Under the pieces are notes generated by a model. That model was given only the letters and a program-made list of their open reading frames with translations. It ran no database searches and was not told the origin of the DNA. Shown in pieces: positions 25,205 to 36,102 of a stretch of DNA of 64,000 bases; positions within the stretch are counted from its first letter, which is position 1; each line of letters begins with the position of its first letter. The translations under genes and the position numbers were made by a program. This stretch comes from a virus. The stretch spans positions 1 to 64,000 of IMG/VR virus record IMGVR_UViG_3300006751_000008; one strand, written 5' to 3'.

Positions 25205-28174
25205 ATGGGTGTAAAGGACGGAAAAGTTGAGCGTTTTCTCACGCCGGTAAAGATCCACGAAGATCCTCGAAGCAAAATAATGTCTAATGCGTATGACGGG
25301 TACGCGAAAAAGGGTCTTCCTATCGTCGAGTTCCACGGATACGCCTCCGAAGGACAGGCCTCTAACTCTTACGGAATGGGTAACCTTGAGTGGGCGCGGG
25401 ATGTCACACAGTTTGTTACGAAGGTGTCTTGGACTACCTCCACACAGGCCCCGTGGGAGAACATGCAGATTACCATGAAACTCCCGTTAGATGCGTGGCA
25501 GACGATCATACCGGGAAAGACCTTCAAGTACCCTAAGATGGCGGGAAAAGATGGGTCACACCCAATCGATTCGGGGGTAGTAAAGACTCGTGTAGAACAG
25601 GGCGGGCTAGACGTAGTAAACAAATACAGCCCGACTAAGCTCGGTGCAGACAAGGGCTGGAAGACACACCCGAGGCGCATACCAGAAACAGGGTTTTGGG
25701 TAGTTCTGCGCGGGCCTGTTGAACCTACAAACGGAATACAAGATTGGGGTAACGGCTTCCCAGCGTATGCTTGGGGATATGCCACCATGGTAAACGCCTC
25801 CATTCGTGCCGGGGATGACCCGAAACAGCCTCCGATGGCCTCTGTGGATATCACGGTGAACTCTTGGGTATGGCTGTGCCAGAACTCCCGTATGGTGATG
25901 GCTCCTGCGAAAGCGGCATATGTTAGATCCGGGTTCTCCTTTGGTATCAAAGAGTGGAAGGACCATATGAGTACCTTCTTGAAATGGGCGTCCAAAGGAA
26001 ACTATCCAGGTCAGACCTTCTCTCGAATGTGGGAGGGAAGTATCCCTCTCCATGTCCAGGGCAAGGCACCATTAGAGCGCGGGGACGGAATCTGCCAGAT
26101 CTACCTACCGAACACCATCGCGAGTACCCAAGGCTTTGTTTATAGAGGCGATTTTGACCATAAGGCACTGAATAAGCTGTCTGGTGAAGACCAACTGAAA
26201 GCCGTAGAGAAAATAGGTAAGGCGGGGAAGGGGCCAAACGGGTATCACGAAGGATCTGGGTCGAACCTTAGTCATAAGTTCATGACGCACATGAAACCAT
26301 ATCGAATGGACGAATCTATTCCTGTTGTGTGGAATATGACAACTTGTGGCTACTTTGCTCCTAACAGACTTCCACAGATGCTACGTGTTCCAGGAAGAGC
26401 CCTGAACTCCTTCGGCAACTCTATGCCTCACAGTACGATATGGCAGTGGTTCTGTAGCACATTCGCTGCGGACAATCGCGTAGTAGAGATCTTTCCCTCA
26501 TTGGAAACACCTCTTCCACACAAGAATCCGGGCTATAGGTGGGTAAAAGAAGGCAACATGGCTATGGGGGCTTCAGTTCTCGCTAATAACGATGCTGTTA
26601 GGACTGTACACGGAACTCCCTCTGGTATGATCCGAGGAGACACAAAGGGTACAACGACCACCCTCGATCACAAAACAGCCAATGTCACCGAGGCTCACGG
26701 CAGCGATCCAGGACTAGGTTCTCTCAACCCCGAGTCGCCTCTGGACCCAACAACACAACAGCCTAAGTACACAAAAGCGCAGTGGAAGTCTATCGTACAG
26801 CTTGCCAGACGCAAAGCCAAGCTCATCCAGGACGGGACAAGGTACGGGCTCTACACAGAAGGGTCCAAAGAAGAGTGGAAAAAATACATCGAAGAGAACT
26901 TCGACGATAGCTTTGTCAAGTCGTGGATGGCAGAAAGCGCAGATTGGGATTGGTGGAACCATGACGGGGAATGTCACGAAGACATAATCGCTCCTGGAAG
27001 GAACTACATGACCCCTTTCGCTAAAGGTCTTGGGGCACAGCCTGTAATCATGTACCGGATGCGTCCGAAGTTCTTCATTCCAAACACACAGTACGAGTGG
27101 ACGAAGTACCTCAGGGACAGAGAGAAAACTAACACCAACATTCCAACAAAGACGTTGCTTAGTCTTGTGATCAGCGGAGTTACTCCAGCGGAGTACCTCT
27201 CTAGTATGATGGGCTACTATGCTGCTGATGCAGGGCTGCGTACTTGTAGCCCTTTGTCATACACGGAGTACGCAGCATCCGAGAACAAGAGTCGAGGAGC
27301 ATTATATTCTTGGGCGAAGAGCGAGGTGATGTCTGTGAACCTTGTGTGGGACGAAAACACTCGCGTAAACGCGGTGTATATAAATACCCCGATCAATCCA
27401 GGCTCTCAGATGAAGATGTTTGGGCTCATGGGCAGGCCTGCGGTAGGGAACAGGGACGTAGGCATGCACGGCCTTCGTATGTACGAAGTCGATTGGCCTT
27501 ATTACCCTATCCATGCCGGTCAGGTGGCAGCAAGGTCAGACGGCTTGGTGCTCAACATGCAACTAACGTCGATGATCGACATCGCGTATCAGATGATCGG
27601 GTCCGATAGTCAGTCGTGGTTCCATGCAGGGGCCTCTGTCTTATGTGAGTACAGGCCTCTCGTAAAAGCAGGTCACTGGTGTGAAATAGCTCTTCCTAGT
27701 TCCGGTACCTTTGTAGGCGCAACTATTCCGCAATCGGCTTTGGCCGACACCTATGATCAACACCTTCCAGATTCGTCGGGAGGGCCGAGATCGTTCTCGG
27801 CTGCACACGCATGGGACCGCGAGGCTTTCACAGGGTATATCACCTCTGTCACACACGAAGTTCAAGTCCACCCAGACGGTAAAGTAGTAGCCCGAACGTC
27901 GCTAAATCTACAGGATGTCACTTTGGGGGGTCGTGGGAACTTCCAGGTAGCCGTTCCTATAGACCGTAAGTGGGGACTAGGGTCCAAAGAGTTTATTATA
28001 ACGAAATCGGGCTCGGTTCTCTTTGGAGAGTTCGACGCAGAGAAGCATGTGTTCGTGAGTACCGACGATCAAGGAAACAAAATCATAACGGACGTGGAAG
28101 GAAATCCTGTCGGCAAGGATGCCGTTCCTGGATCTACAGATCTAGGTGGGGAAGAGGTAAAGGTAGGCGACTGA
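25205..28174 (+). CDS. Baseplate hub-like protein
   Basis: 989 residues following the tape measure. The C-terminal third (HAGASVLCEYRPLVKAGHWCEIALPSSGTFVGATI..., GYITSVTHEVQVHPDGKVVARTSLNLQDVTLG) resembles the end of baseplate hub proteins (Mu gp44/T4 gp27-like), which form the trimeric base of the spike. The N-terminal two thirds are specific to this phage group. ATGA overlap with the next, spike-like gene supports a hub-spike pair. Confidence 0.6.
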   Translation: MGVKDGKVERFLTPVKIHEDPRSKIMSNAYDGYAKKGLPIVEFHGYASEGQASNSYGMGNLEWARDVTQFVTKVSWTTSTQAPWENMQITMKLPLDAWQTIIPGKTFKYPKMAGKDGSHPIDSGVVKTRVEQGGLDVVNKYSPTKLGADKGWKTHPRRIPETGFWVVLRGPVEPTNGIQDWGNGFPAYAWGYATMVNASIRAGDDPKQPPMASVDITVNSWVWLCQNSRMVMAPAKAAYVRSGFSFGIKEWKDHMSTFLKWASKGNYPGQTFSRMWEGSIPLHVQGKAPLERGDGICQIYLPNTIASTQGFVYRGDFDHKALNKLSGEDQLKAVEKIGKAGKGPNGYHEGSGSNLSHKFMTHMKPYRMDESIPVVWNMTTCGYFAPNRLPQMLRVPGRALNSFGNSMPHSTIWQWFCSTFAADNRVVEIFPSLETPLPHKNPGYRWVKEGNMAMGASVLANNDAVRTVHGTPSGMIRGDTKGTTTTLDHKTANVTEAHGSDPGLGSLNPESPLDPTTQQPKYTKAQWKSIVQLARRKAKLIQDGTRYGLYTEGSKEEWKKYIEENFDDSFVKSWMAESADWDWWNHDGECHEDIIAPGRNYMTPFAKGLGAQPVIMYRMRPKFFIPNTQYEWTKYLRDREKTNTNIPTKTLLSLVISGVTPAEYLSSMMGYYAADAGLRTCSPLSYTEYAASENKSRGALYSWAKSEVMSVNLVWDENTRVNAVYINTPINPGSQMKMFGLMGRPAVGNRDVGMHGLRMYEVDWPYYPIHAGQVAARSDGLVLNMQLTSMIDIAYQMIGSDSQSWFHAGASVLCEYRPLVKAGHWCEIALPSSGTFVGATIPQSALADTYDQHLPDSSGGPRSFSAAHAWDREAFTGYITSVTHEVQVHPDGKVVARTSLNLQDVTLGGRGNFQVAVPIDRKWGLGSKEFIITKSGSVLFGEFDAEKHVFVSTDDQGNKIITDVEGNPVGKDAVPGSTDLGGEEVKVGD

Positions 28175-29337
28175 TGTTCATTCGAGGCGGAGCACACATA
28201 GACCCGATCAGAGAGACCGTAAAGAACTTCTATGGTGCGAAGAAAGCGGGCGGACAGGTGCGAGTGATGAAGGTAATCACTACCCGTATGGACAAAGGCA
28301 TTCCTGTAGCCGACATCATCGACGCAGACGGGAATATGTTCCTCCAGTGCAGAATGATGGGCATAGGCGGAGGAGGAAAGGACGACTTTAGTTATACACC
28401 ACCTTCTTCCGGTGACTGGAAGGGAGGCAAGGCAGGGCTGGACCATAGCGCGGCAGCGGAAGTCATTGTGGCCTATCCACAAGGACAAAGACCACATCCG
28501 TTTATTCTAGGTACGCTGTTCAACGCCAGAAATACCCGGCACCTCACTACCAAAAAGACAGGTAGTCGTCATTCTCCAGGAGGTTCTGGACCGAAGGGTG
28601 GGCAAAAGACGTGCAAGCCACTAACAGGCGGCGGTCCTATGCACAAGAAGCTGAACGGGAAGAAGTCAAACATGCTGTCGATGAAGCGAACAGATGGCGG
28701 GGGTGTTTCACGCATACTGGTCAACTACGAGGGCTTCATTGGGATAGATACACGCTTGAACCCCAAGGACGGATACATCAAGTTCGGATTAGGAAGAGAG
28801 GCTTGCATACGTGTATCTCACTCTTACCCAGGCGTAGGATCTGACCGTACTCCTGAAAAAGGCGGTAAGTACGGAAAAAAAGAAGTCTACGAGGACAACC
28901 AGTGGATCAAAGATATGTATCCGGTGAACGAGTATCTGTTGATGGCAGGTAAGTTCATGGCGCATTACCAGATGGTTGTTGAAGAACTAGATCGTTGTCG
29001 TGATTGGATCAAAGGTATTGCTTCTAGTCTGGCGTCAGCAGAAACAACGGCGCAAACGGCAAAAACCGCAGCGGAATCAGCAGCACCCGGTACCGGAAGT
29101 GTCGCCTACGGTGCTTCATGGGATACCTCGTTGCAGGGAGCACCTTGGACTGCTCACGGCGCGGGCAGCATGACGACAGGCGCACACGATGGCGGTGGTA
29201 GTCTTGAAGCCTACGACTACAACGTGAAGGCAAATAGCTGGAAAGGCGGAAAACTCGCTTACAAGGCCGAAGAGTTCAAGTCAGCGGCCTTCGTTATTTC
29301 CAACAAGAACGTATGTGACCCACATGATCCAACGTAA
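28174..29337 (+). CDS. Baseplate spike-like OB-fold protein
   Basis: 387 residues with the ATG overlapping the hub stop; the longer upstream open frame has no support. Residues about 90-115 (AAAEVIVAYPQGQRPHPFILGTLFN) resemble the OB-fold of gpV/gp5-type spike proteins, where a V-x-V-x-P-x-G...P-x-I-L-G-x-L pattern recurs. The middle is basic and Gly-rich; the C-terminus (about 275-387) is Ala/Thr/Ser-rich. Confidence 0.55.
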   Translation: MFIRGGAHIDPIRETVKNFYGAKKAGGQVRVMKVITTRMDKGIPVADIIDADGNMFLQCRMMGIGGGGKDDFSYTPPSSGDWKGGKAGLDHSAAAEVIVAYPQGQRPHPFILGTLFNARNTRHLTTKKTGSRHSPGGSGPKGGQKTCKPLTGGGPMHKKLNGKKSNMLSMKRTDGGGVSRILVNYEGFIGIDTRLNPKDGYIKFGLGREACIRVSHSYPGVGSDRTPEKGGKYGKKEVYEDNQWIKDMYPVNEYLLMAGKFMAHYQMVVEELDRCRDWIKGIASSLASAETTAQTAKTAAESAAPGTGSVAYGASWDTSLQGAPWTAHGAGSMTTGAHDGGGSLEAYDYNVKANSWKGGKLAYKAEEFKSAAFVISNKNVCDPHDPT

Positions 29338-29349
29338 GGGAGCGAAGAG

Positions 29350-31116
29350 ATGGCAAAGATAAAAAGTACAGGCTTGATCGATCCGTCGAGTCATCGGACT
29401 AAGGAAAGTTCGTGGATGGATGGTCCCTCTTTGCCGGGGGTAGGAAGCGGAGGATGGGGTGGCTATTTCGCAGATATCTTCAGGATCAAGATCGACTATA
29501 TCCTGGAACTCCATGTACACGGTAGAATCGAGGCCAGTGTTTGTCTGCCCATTACCCCAAGCATGATATCGATAAAGAGACCTGCATCCACACTTGTTAC
29601 GCACACATTCGGGACCACTCCTGTTCGAGAACACGCCTACAACAGACATCTCGAAATAGAGATAAGAGGCGTGTCGGGACATGCTCACAGGCAGGGCAAC
29701 ACGGCGGACGGAAAAACAGAGTTTATGGACGGCTACCATATCGTTCAGGAGTTCGATGCTTTCCTAGATAAGTATCAATCGAAGGCTGTGGAGGAGAACG
29801 GGAAGGCTTGGTTGGGAACAGAGCAGTTCCGAAATCGTAGAAACGCCTGCTATCTTGTTTTCCGTGCTTTGAACGAGAAACTTCACGTCCTGGTTGAGCC
29901 TACGATGTGGGAAGTGACTAGAGATGCTAAGAAGACGCGAGTTGGTTGTGATTGGATGCTTTCTCTACAGGCATACAAGGCGTTTGGCGCGAAAGAACCT
30001 ATGGGGCTCCTGGGACCGTTGGAGGACTATGTAAACTACGCAACAAGGATGATTGACGCCGGGAACAACATGATAGCCTTTGCCAACAACTTCATGGCTT
30101 CTACGAACCAAGCGATAGATGTTTTGAGAGGTCCGGGCCGTGCTTTGACTCGAATGTCTCAACAAATACGCTATGTGATGGAGAGTGCGGGTTCGATTCA
30201 CGCGAACGCCAGAGGTCTTCTCATGGACTACGCGGTAGCTGTTCAGGGCTTCTCTGCTGCTGTGAACGAAGCTAGGGATCTTGGGGATGCCGGACCTATG
30301 GCTGGTGAGGGTTCCGCTCTTTCGGATGCTTGGGATAGAATCTCTTGGGATGGGGAGAGATCGGCTATTCTTGCCCGTGATGCTATGGGTGCGATTGGTG
30401 CAGGGCCTATTCTGTTAGATGCTGCCGTTGAGTCGTATGAGGATGTTACTTCTACATGGAAAAGCGGTGAGAATACCACCTTGTATTCCTTTGTACCGGC
30501 AGAAAAGGGGTACGGTCCTGTTGCTAATCCGTTCATAATGGGCATAGCCATGGACCTATTCCTCATAGCGCAGGCTATCTATGGAAATAGCTCAGAATGG
30601 GAAACCATTGCTCATTTCAACGACATGCCGGACGCTTACACAAAGAGCGACGGTACGCTTCTTATGCCGGGGGATGTTATCTATCTACCGGATGTACCTC
30701 ATGCCTCTCAGCCAATGGTCGCGGGGCCGTCTGGTAATCCTACAGATGTCTTCGGGGAGGATCTCCTGCTCGAAGACGGCGATTTAGTGATCAAAGCAGG
30801 TAAACTAGACGTAAAGACAGTGCGCGGACCTGCTCTTCTTGAACAGGCTCTTAGAAACCGCTTGTCTACGCCTCAGGGCACGTCCAAATCGTTTCCAGGA
30901 TACGGGGTACCTGTCGTGCCCGGAGATACGATACAACCCAGCATGTTGGGGTATCTCGGAAGTCATTTTCGTGGGCAGGTACTTAGAGATTTACGGTTCA
31001 AAGATGTTGTCGATGTAAGCATAGCGGATGAGGGCGATACATTGAGCGTTTTTGTGGAAGCGATTCCTCATATGGCAAAACCCGTTTATACAGTAGTTCC
31101 TTTCAACTCGGAGTAG
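29350..31116 (+). CDS. Baseplate protein with LysM-like and gp25-like regions
   Basis: 588 residues. Region about 400-455 (DLFLIAQAIYGNSSEWETIAHFND...LLMPGDVIYLPD) matches a LysM-like tail protein segment, and the C-terminus (ALLEQALRNRLSTPQGTSKSFPGYGVPV...) resembles T4 gp25-like baseplate wedge proteins. The gene therefore looks like a fusion of functions separate in many myoviruses. The N-terminal 200 residues include THTFGTTPVREH, a common baseplate sequence. Confidence 0.65.
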   Translation: MAKIKSTGLIDPSSHRTKESSWMDGPSLPGVGSGGWGGYFADIFRIKIDYILELHVHGRIEASVCLPITPSMISIKRPASTLVTHTFGTTPVREHAYNRHLEIEIRGVSGHAHRQGNTADGKTEFMDGYHIVQEFDAFLDKYQSKAVEENGKAWLGTEQFRNRRNACYLVFRALNEKLHVLVEPTMWEVTRDAKKTRVGCDWMLSLQAYKAFGAKEPMGLLGPLEDYVNYATRMIDAGNNMIAFANNFMASTNQAIDVLRGPGRALTRMSQQIRYVMESAGSIHANARGLLMDYAVAVQGFSAAVNEARDLGDAGPMAGEGSALSDAWDRISWDGERSAILARDAMGAIGAGPILLDAAVESYEDVTSTWKSGENTTLYSFVPAEKGYGPVANPFIMGIAMDLFLIAQAIYGNSSEWETIAHFNDMPDAYTKSDGTLLMPGDVIYLPDVPHASQPMVAGPSGNPTDVFGEDLLLEDGDLVIKAGKLDVKTVRGPALLEQALRNRLSTPQGTSKSFPGYGVPVVPGDTIQPSMLGYLGSHFRGQVLRDLRFKDVVDVSIADEGDTLSVFVEAIPHMAKPVYTVVPFNSE

Positions 31117-31178
31117 TGTTTACTGTAGCCAATCCGCAACAAATCCGATAAGATTCGGGCCGCAGGGAGTAGATAGAA

Positions 31179-32642
31179 ATGGCATTCTCACCAAGAACTA
31201 GCACAGATGTACTCAAGACTTTAGCAGGTCGTGTGATCCAGCGTAGTTCTCTCTCTGATTTAGTGGAAGGATCTGTCCTTACACATATCTTGGCGTCGAT
31301 TGCCGATGAGATAGTAAGCTACGAGCTACGGTTGTCTTCTCTACGTGACAGTTTTCACTTTACAAATACCACAGGCAACTACCTAGATATTCGGTGCGCG
31401 GAACTTCCTCCTAGAGGCATAGCAAGGAACGCTGCGTCTGTTGCTTCCGGTAGTGTTATGCAGATTACCAGGGAAGATCTCGACGAGACAGGAGATAACC
31501 CCTACCCGGCAGATCTCGCGATTCCAGCAGGAACAGAGTTCGAGAATCCCGATACTGGTGTAGCCTACATTACCGTAGGAGATAACACCATTCCAGCAGG
31601 TGCGCCTAGTCTGGATGGTGTCTATATTGTGTCCGTAACACCGGGCACAGCAGCCAATGCCGGTCTCGGAGAGATTACCGAAAAGACTGTTGGTCCAGAA
31701 GAGATTATAGCGGTCACCAACACGCTGCCTTTGGCGAACGCAACCAACCTAGAGTCTGACGGACACTTGCGGATGAGGGTAGCAAAATACCTCAGTTCGT
31801 TGGCGAGGTGTCAGCCAAAGGCTTTAGAATATGCCGCTTTGACTTTTCGATCTAGTTCCGGGCAGGTGGCTAAATGGGCCACTGTCTACGAAGATCCGAT
31901 TCGTCCCGGTTATTCCGAGATCATTATCGACGACGGTTCCGCTCTTGTTGACCTACAACGCGACGGTGGAAAGTCTACAGGTGTTGTATCCTCTACAGGC
32001 GTATTCGCCATGTACTTCGAGAGGCCTGCGACAAAGAACATAGATAAAGTGGTCATCGTAACTCCTCCCGGACAGCCTGCCAAGGCTTCTCTCACCGAGG
32101 CGGGAAAAGATTATGTAAGCATTCCCGAACGCGGAGTCCTGTACCTCACAAAGCAAGGTCAGGAAAAACTGTCTCCTGGAGATACGTGGGTTATTGAGAA
32201 CCAGAACGACGGAACTCCGTACCGTGTCTACACAGACCTTGTTGCTGAACTTCAGGGCTACCTGGAAGGTAGTGTGTCGGACCCAACAGGAAGGCCCGGT
32301 TTACGTGCTTCAGGTACACGAGTTCGTGTGAAGACACCTACGTTGGATAAGTTTGCTGTAGATATCTGGTTCGCTCCTGTTACGGGCGTAGCGCACGAAG
32401 ACCTGAAGGGCCTTGTGGTAACATCGGTTGTCCAGTTCTGCCAGCAGTTGGCTCCTGGACAGTCCTTGATCGTGGCGCAGCTTATCGACTACCTAATGAA
32501 TGAAGGTAGGTTGCAGAACATACGGCTCTATAAACCAGGCACTTTTACTCCTTTAGAGGACGTGGAGGTCCAAAACTACTGGTTCGCCTTGCGGGCAACC
32601 AGTGGCGACATCAACATTGTTGCTTCACCTGAGGGAGACTAA
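31179..32642 (+). CDS. Baseplate J-like wedge protein
   Basis: 487 residues. N-terminal DVLKTLAGRVIQRSSLSDLVEGSVLTHILASIADEI and YLDIRCAELPPRGIARNAASVASGSV, then ESDGHLRMRVAKYLSSLARCQPKALEYAA, are typical of the baseplate J/Mu gp47 family, which forms the wedge around the hub. The preceding 62 nt lack a gene; the ribosome site GCAGGGAG lies in it. Confidence 0.85.
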   Translation: MAFSPRTSTDVLKTLAGRVIQRSSLSDLVEGSVLTHILASIADEIVSYELRLSSLRDSFHFTNTTGNYLDIRCAELPPRGIARNAASVASGSVMQITREDLDETGDNPYPADLAIPAGTEFENPDTGVAYITVGDNTIPAGAPSLDGVYIVSVTPGTAANAGLGEITEKTVGPEEIIAVTNTLPLANATNLESDGHLRMRVAKYLSSLARCQPKALEYAALTFRSSSGQVAKWATVYEDPIRPGYSEIIIDDGSALVDLQRDGGKSTGVVSSTGVFAMYFERPATKNIDKVVIVTPPGQPAKASLTEAGKDYVSIPERGVLYLTKQGQEKLSPGDTWVIENQNDGTPYRVYTDLVAELQGYLEGSVSDPTGRPGLRASGTRVRVKTPTLDKFAVDIWFAPVTGVAHEDLKGLVVTSVVQFCQQLAPGQSLIVAQLIDYLMNEGRLQNIRLYKPGTFTPLEDVEVQNYWFALRATSGDINIVASPEGD

Positions 32643-32645
32643 GCG

Positions 32646-34892
32646 ATGCCTACAACTTACTGGTGGGACAACGTACTACAAGACGCTGTTCGTTTCGAGG
32701 CTCTTGAGCGTTTGGATCTTGTCGATGCGAACGCACTACAGAGACTCGTTCTCAAATATAATGAAGAACTTCTTGGCGGTTTGATGGGCCATGGTGCCGG
32801 GTGTCTCACTCGACCATGGGTCACATACGAGTACCCCTCTTCCTTGAAAGGAGGAATGAACGGGCCGTACTACGTGAACATCGGACCTTTCCAGATGTAC
32901 TACAGCTACGAAGGTCGCAGGTCTGATGGTACGCCTATTGTAACAACCCCTCCCGCTAACGCCGTATTTGAAAACGGTTACTGGTCTTCTGGCGGCGATC
33001 CTACGAAGACCAATTCTATGGACGACGACGGTAAGGAATATACTACCATCTTCAACGGCACGCACTACATGCCTGCAACACCGGATAACTCAGGACAGTA
33101 TCGCGGAATGGTGTTGAGCCATGACCCAGAGGACGCGGTACAACAAGCGCACAGCCGGGTAGACATCACAGCCGTCTTACAGAGCAACTACAATGATTTC
33201 AAAGATCCTGTATTCGGTAAGGCCTTCAAACACTTCTATATCTATGCACGCCCTGCCATTGTAGACTCGGAAGAAGACGCTAGACGAAAATGGTCGGTAA
33301 CAGAGAACACAGAGGTTCCGACAACTATCAAGACCCGTAAGCGGACTAGGATACAGTTCACTGTAGCGCAGGACACGCCTTCTGTGCCTATCGACGGGGA
33401 CGGATTCCCGACAGAACCTCCATGGGTCAAGGTTGCTACTTTCGGCACTGGTCAACTTGATATGACCTTTACGGGTGGTACCTCCCTAGCTCCTATCGAT
33501 CCAAGCGTGTACTGGATATCCGCCTTTGACACAGAGAACAACTTCGAGTGGACGGGGGAGTTCCAGAATGGACAAGTGCCTTTCGGGGCACCTCGGGACA
33601 ATGCTGGAGCCAGTAACCTGCTGTTCTTTGGTGGTTTAGATGCCGGGTACATTCAATCGGGTGTGTTCGGAGAGAAGAAAGATCTAGGCATAATCCGGTT
33701 GACCCATTTGATTCGTAGGCAGATACGAGCAATCTGCTTCGGGAATAGTCCCGGCGTAGAGCCTTGGTACGGAACTCCGAGTATTAGTCTCGCTTACATA
33801 AAGAAATGGATGAACCTCGTCTGGTTCGATTTTGACGGGCAAGAGGGTTCAGAGAATGGACTAGGGCCTTCGGTTAACTTCGACGAAGACGCAGGGCTTC
33901 TACCTTCTGCTCTTTCTTGGGGCAGGTATCTTATGCCCTTCGATGACCAATGGACTACGGGAGACACCAATGCTTTCTATCCTGAAACGTACCTACATGC
34001 TTGCGGTACCGTATTTCTGCACGGTTATGACGCGGACGAGTTCGGTACTGGACAAGGAATCTACAAAATAGGCTTCCGGGGTTTTGGGTTAGAGCATGTG
34101 GAAGGGTCTACGCTGTACACTTGGCACCAGGGTGGTGTTTGGTCCCCGTACTCCTTCATGTTTCGTCTAGCTACGAACAACCAGTACGAGCCGACTGAGG
34201 GTGTGAAATACGAGGGATATACGAACCACCACGAACATATCTTCGACGGACATTATCCTTTCGAGGTCATCGCGATTCACGCCACTCCTACGGGCAATCC
34301 GCACTATTGGCAGGGAGGAAATGCTCTTGGTTTCAAAGACCTTCTTCCTCCAAATGGAACAATGAACGAAGAAAGTGCTGCTAACCCGAACGGGGAGATG
34401 GACGGAACAACCAAGGGTAGAGACTGGTATAAAGGAAGCGCGAAACACGGGGTACATGGTGAAATTGACGGGATTCCTGCCGTAGGAACTCCTCATGTTA
34501 TCTTTCCCCTCTACAACTCCGATGGTTCTTATGACCACAGAGATTTCCAGATTAGGACCATTTCTCACGTTATTGGGCCTGCTCTTTCGTCGGAGTTCCT
34601 CGCAATGGGTGAACACCTTGCTTCCGACTATTTCGCGGCAGGTGATGATTTTGGCGAGACACACACCCCCAATGGTCCGGCGCACAGCCATCCTGGGGAT
34701 ACGAAGAAAGACGTGTGGTCAGCCCTAAAGACATTCTTCAAGGGGTTCGGAACACAGGGGCAGCCAACTGCGGCAGGTGCTTGGCCGCACGATACTGGAA
34801 TGACTACAGGTAGGCAGAAGTACCCATTTCATATGTATCCGCTCTGTTCGGTAAGCGTTTGGTGTCGTCGCAAATCTAAGGCGAAAAACTAA
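32646..34892 (+). CDS. Large baseplate/tail structural protein of unknown fold
   Basis: 748 residues starting 3 nt after the J-like gene. N-terminus (TTYWWDNVLQDAVRFEALERLDLVDANALQRLVLKYNEELLGGLMG) is helical and likely docks on the baseplate; the rest is beta-rich with Trp/Tyr/Gly-rich loops and HSHPGD near the end. No family recognised. By position it may be a wedge-to-fibre adaptor or receptor-binding component. Confidence 0.55.
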   Translation: MPTTYWWDNVLQDAVRFEALERLDLVDANALQRLVLKYNEELLGGLMGHGAGCLTRPWVTYEYPSSLKGGMNGPYYVNIGPFQMYYSYEGRRSDGTPIVTTPPANAVFENGYWSSGGDPTKTNSMDDDGKEYTTIFNGTHYMPATPDNSGQYRGMVLSHDPEDAVQQAHSRVDITAVLQSNYNDFKDPVFGKAFKHFYIYARPAIVDSEEDARRKWSVTENTEVPTTIKTRKRTRIQFTVAQDTPSVPIDGDGFPTEPPWVKVATFGTGQLDMTFTGGTSLAPIDPSVYWISAFDTENNFEWTGEFQNGQVPFGAPRDNAGASNLLFFGGLDAGYIQSGVFGEKKDLGIIRLTHLIRRQIRAICFGNSPGVEPWYGTPSISLAYIKKWMNLVWFDFDGQEGSENGLGPSVNFDEDAGLLPSALSWGRYLMPFDDQWTTGDTNAFYPETYLHACGTVFLHGYDADEFGTGQGIYKIGFRGFGLEHVEGSTLYTWHQGGVWSPYSFMFRLATNNQYEPTEGVKYEGYTNHHEHIFDGHYPFEVIAIHATPTGNPHYWQGGNALGFKDLLPPNGTMNEESAANPNGEMDGTTKGRDWYKGSAKHGVHGEIDGIPAVGTPHVIFPLYNSDGSYDHRDFQIRTISHVIGPALSSEFLAMGEHLASDYFAAGDDFGETHTPNGPAHSHPGDTKKDVWSALKTFFKGFGTQGQPTAAGAWPHDTGMTTGRQKYPFHMYPLCSVSVWCRRKSKAKN

Positions 34893-34909
34893 TGAGGGGG
34901 TACTAGACC

Positions 34910-36094
34910 ATGGCAATCACGACTATTGCGTCAGCAAACGCAGATCCTCAAAATAACCCAGCAGACGACTTGATCCTGTCGCTGTCGAACGACGCTCCTA
35001 TGGTAACGCCTCAGGACATTGCAACACAGCAGTTGTATGGGTTCGCTACAGACAGCGGGGACGCGGGGGCTTCATGGGTTTACTCATGGAGTATCCTGTC
35101 TTCTCCTCCTTCGAGCACGGCGGCAATCATATCGGCTACAGCGCAGAACGTGCAGGTACAGAACTTCAATGCTTGGGGAAACATACGCTTGTTTCTTGTC
35201 GCCACGAACTCAAACACAGGACACTCTTCAGAAGCAGATCCTCTGAAAGCTCCATCGAGTTCCTTCGTAACGATACGGATGCGTTCACCTAAACACGGCA
35301 TCCAGAAAATGGCAGGAGGAGAAAGAAACTGGATGGGTGCTGCCTGGGAATGGGCGGACGCCATTGAGAACATGCAGGCAGGCGTAGGCGACCACACAAT
35401 AAACTTTCACTCAGATGTAAACAACGCTACAGGCGCGGACTTGGATGTTCTATCTCAGGGCGGGTATGCGATAGACCCGGACGGGTCTAACCCGATGAAC
35501 CCGCAAGGATTCTCGCCTCTCCACAGACATATGGGTAGTGACGTAGATCCGGCCACAACGAGTTCCCTCGGTACCGTTGTACTGGCAGATACTCCGCTTG
35601 ACGCAGCCAACCCGTTAGCATTGAGCCGGGAGTACATTACCTACACGGCCTCCGTAGATGTAATTTCGGGAGTAAAGGGATTATCTCCCTACGCCACAAT
35701 ACCTATGTCTGCCTTCCTTGGCGGTACTGTAAGTCCTATGATCGCTATCTGGGCGTGTCCGTGGGGGGGTATCGAGTATTACAAGTGGAGCGTGTTTATC
35801 TTGGATGGTGGCGGGACTTCAACACAGCCTTTCGAGTTTACGTTGCACTGGTGCTCTTCTCTTGCGGACGTTCTTGCCTCTAACTGGACGCAGGTACAAA
35901 CAGCGACAGGGACAGACGTAAAAATGCAGTTCAACCAAGCAGGCAACAATCACGCTCCAATCGGTGGAGAGACAATCGAACTACCTCCGTGGGAGACAAC
36001 AAAACGCGGATACATAGGCCTGGGAATGGCAAGGGAGCCTGCCGGGGTAGAGGTTGCTGCGGGCATTAGGGCCACTCTCATCTTGAAGAAGTAG
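34910..36094 (+). CDS. Tail structural protein with Ig/PKD-like N-terminal region
   Basis: 394 residues. Residues about 20-125 (GASWVYSWSILSSPPSSTAAIISATAQNVQVQNFNAWGNIRLFLVATNSNTG) have the look of a PKD/Ig-like beta sandwich. The remainder is beta-rich with no clear family (QGFSPLHRHMGSDVDPATTSS). GGGGG ribosome site. Confidence 0.5.
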   Translation: MAITTIASANADPQNNPADDLILSLSNDAPMVTPQDIATQQLYGFATDSGDAGASWVYSWSILSSPPSSTAAIISATAQNVQVQNFNAWGNIRLFLVATNSNTGHSSEADPLKAPSSSFVTIRMRSPKHGIQKMAGGERNWMGAAWEWADAIENMQAGVGDHTINFHSDVNNATGADLDVLSQGGYAIDPDGSNPMNPQGFSPLHRHMGSDVDPATTSSLGTVVLADTPLDAANPLALSREYITYTASVDVISGVKGLSPYATIPMSAFLGGTVSPMIAIWACPWGGIEYYKWSVFILDGGGTSTQPFEFTLHWCSSLADVLASNWTQVQTATGTDVKMQFNQAGNNHAPIGGETIELPPWETTKRGYIGLGMAREPAGVEVAAGIRATLILKK

Positions 36095-36102
36095 GGGAAG
36101 AT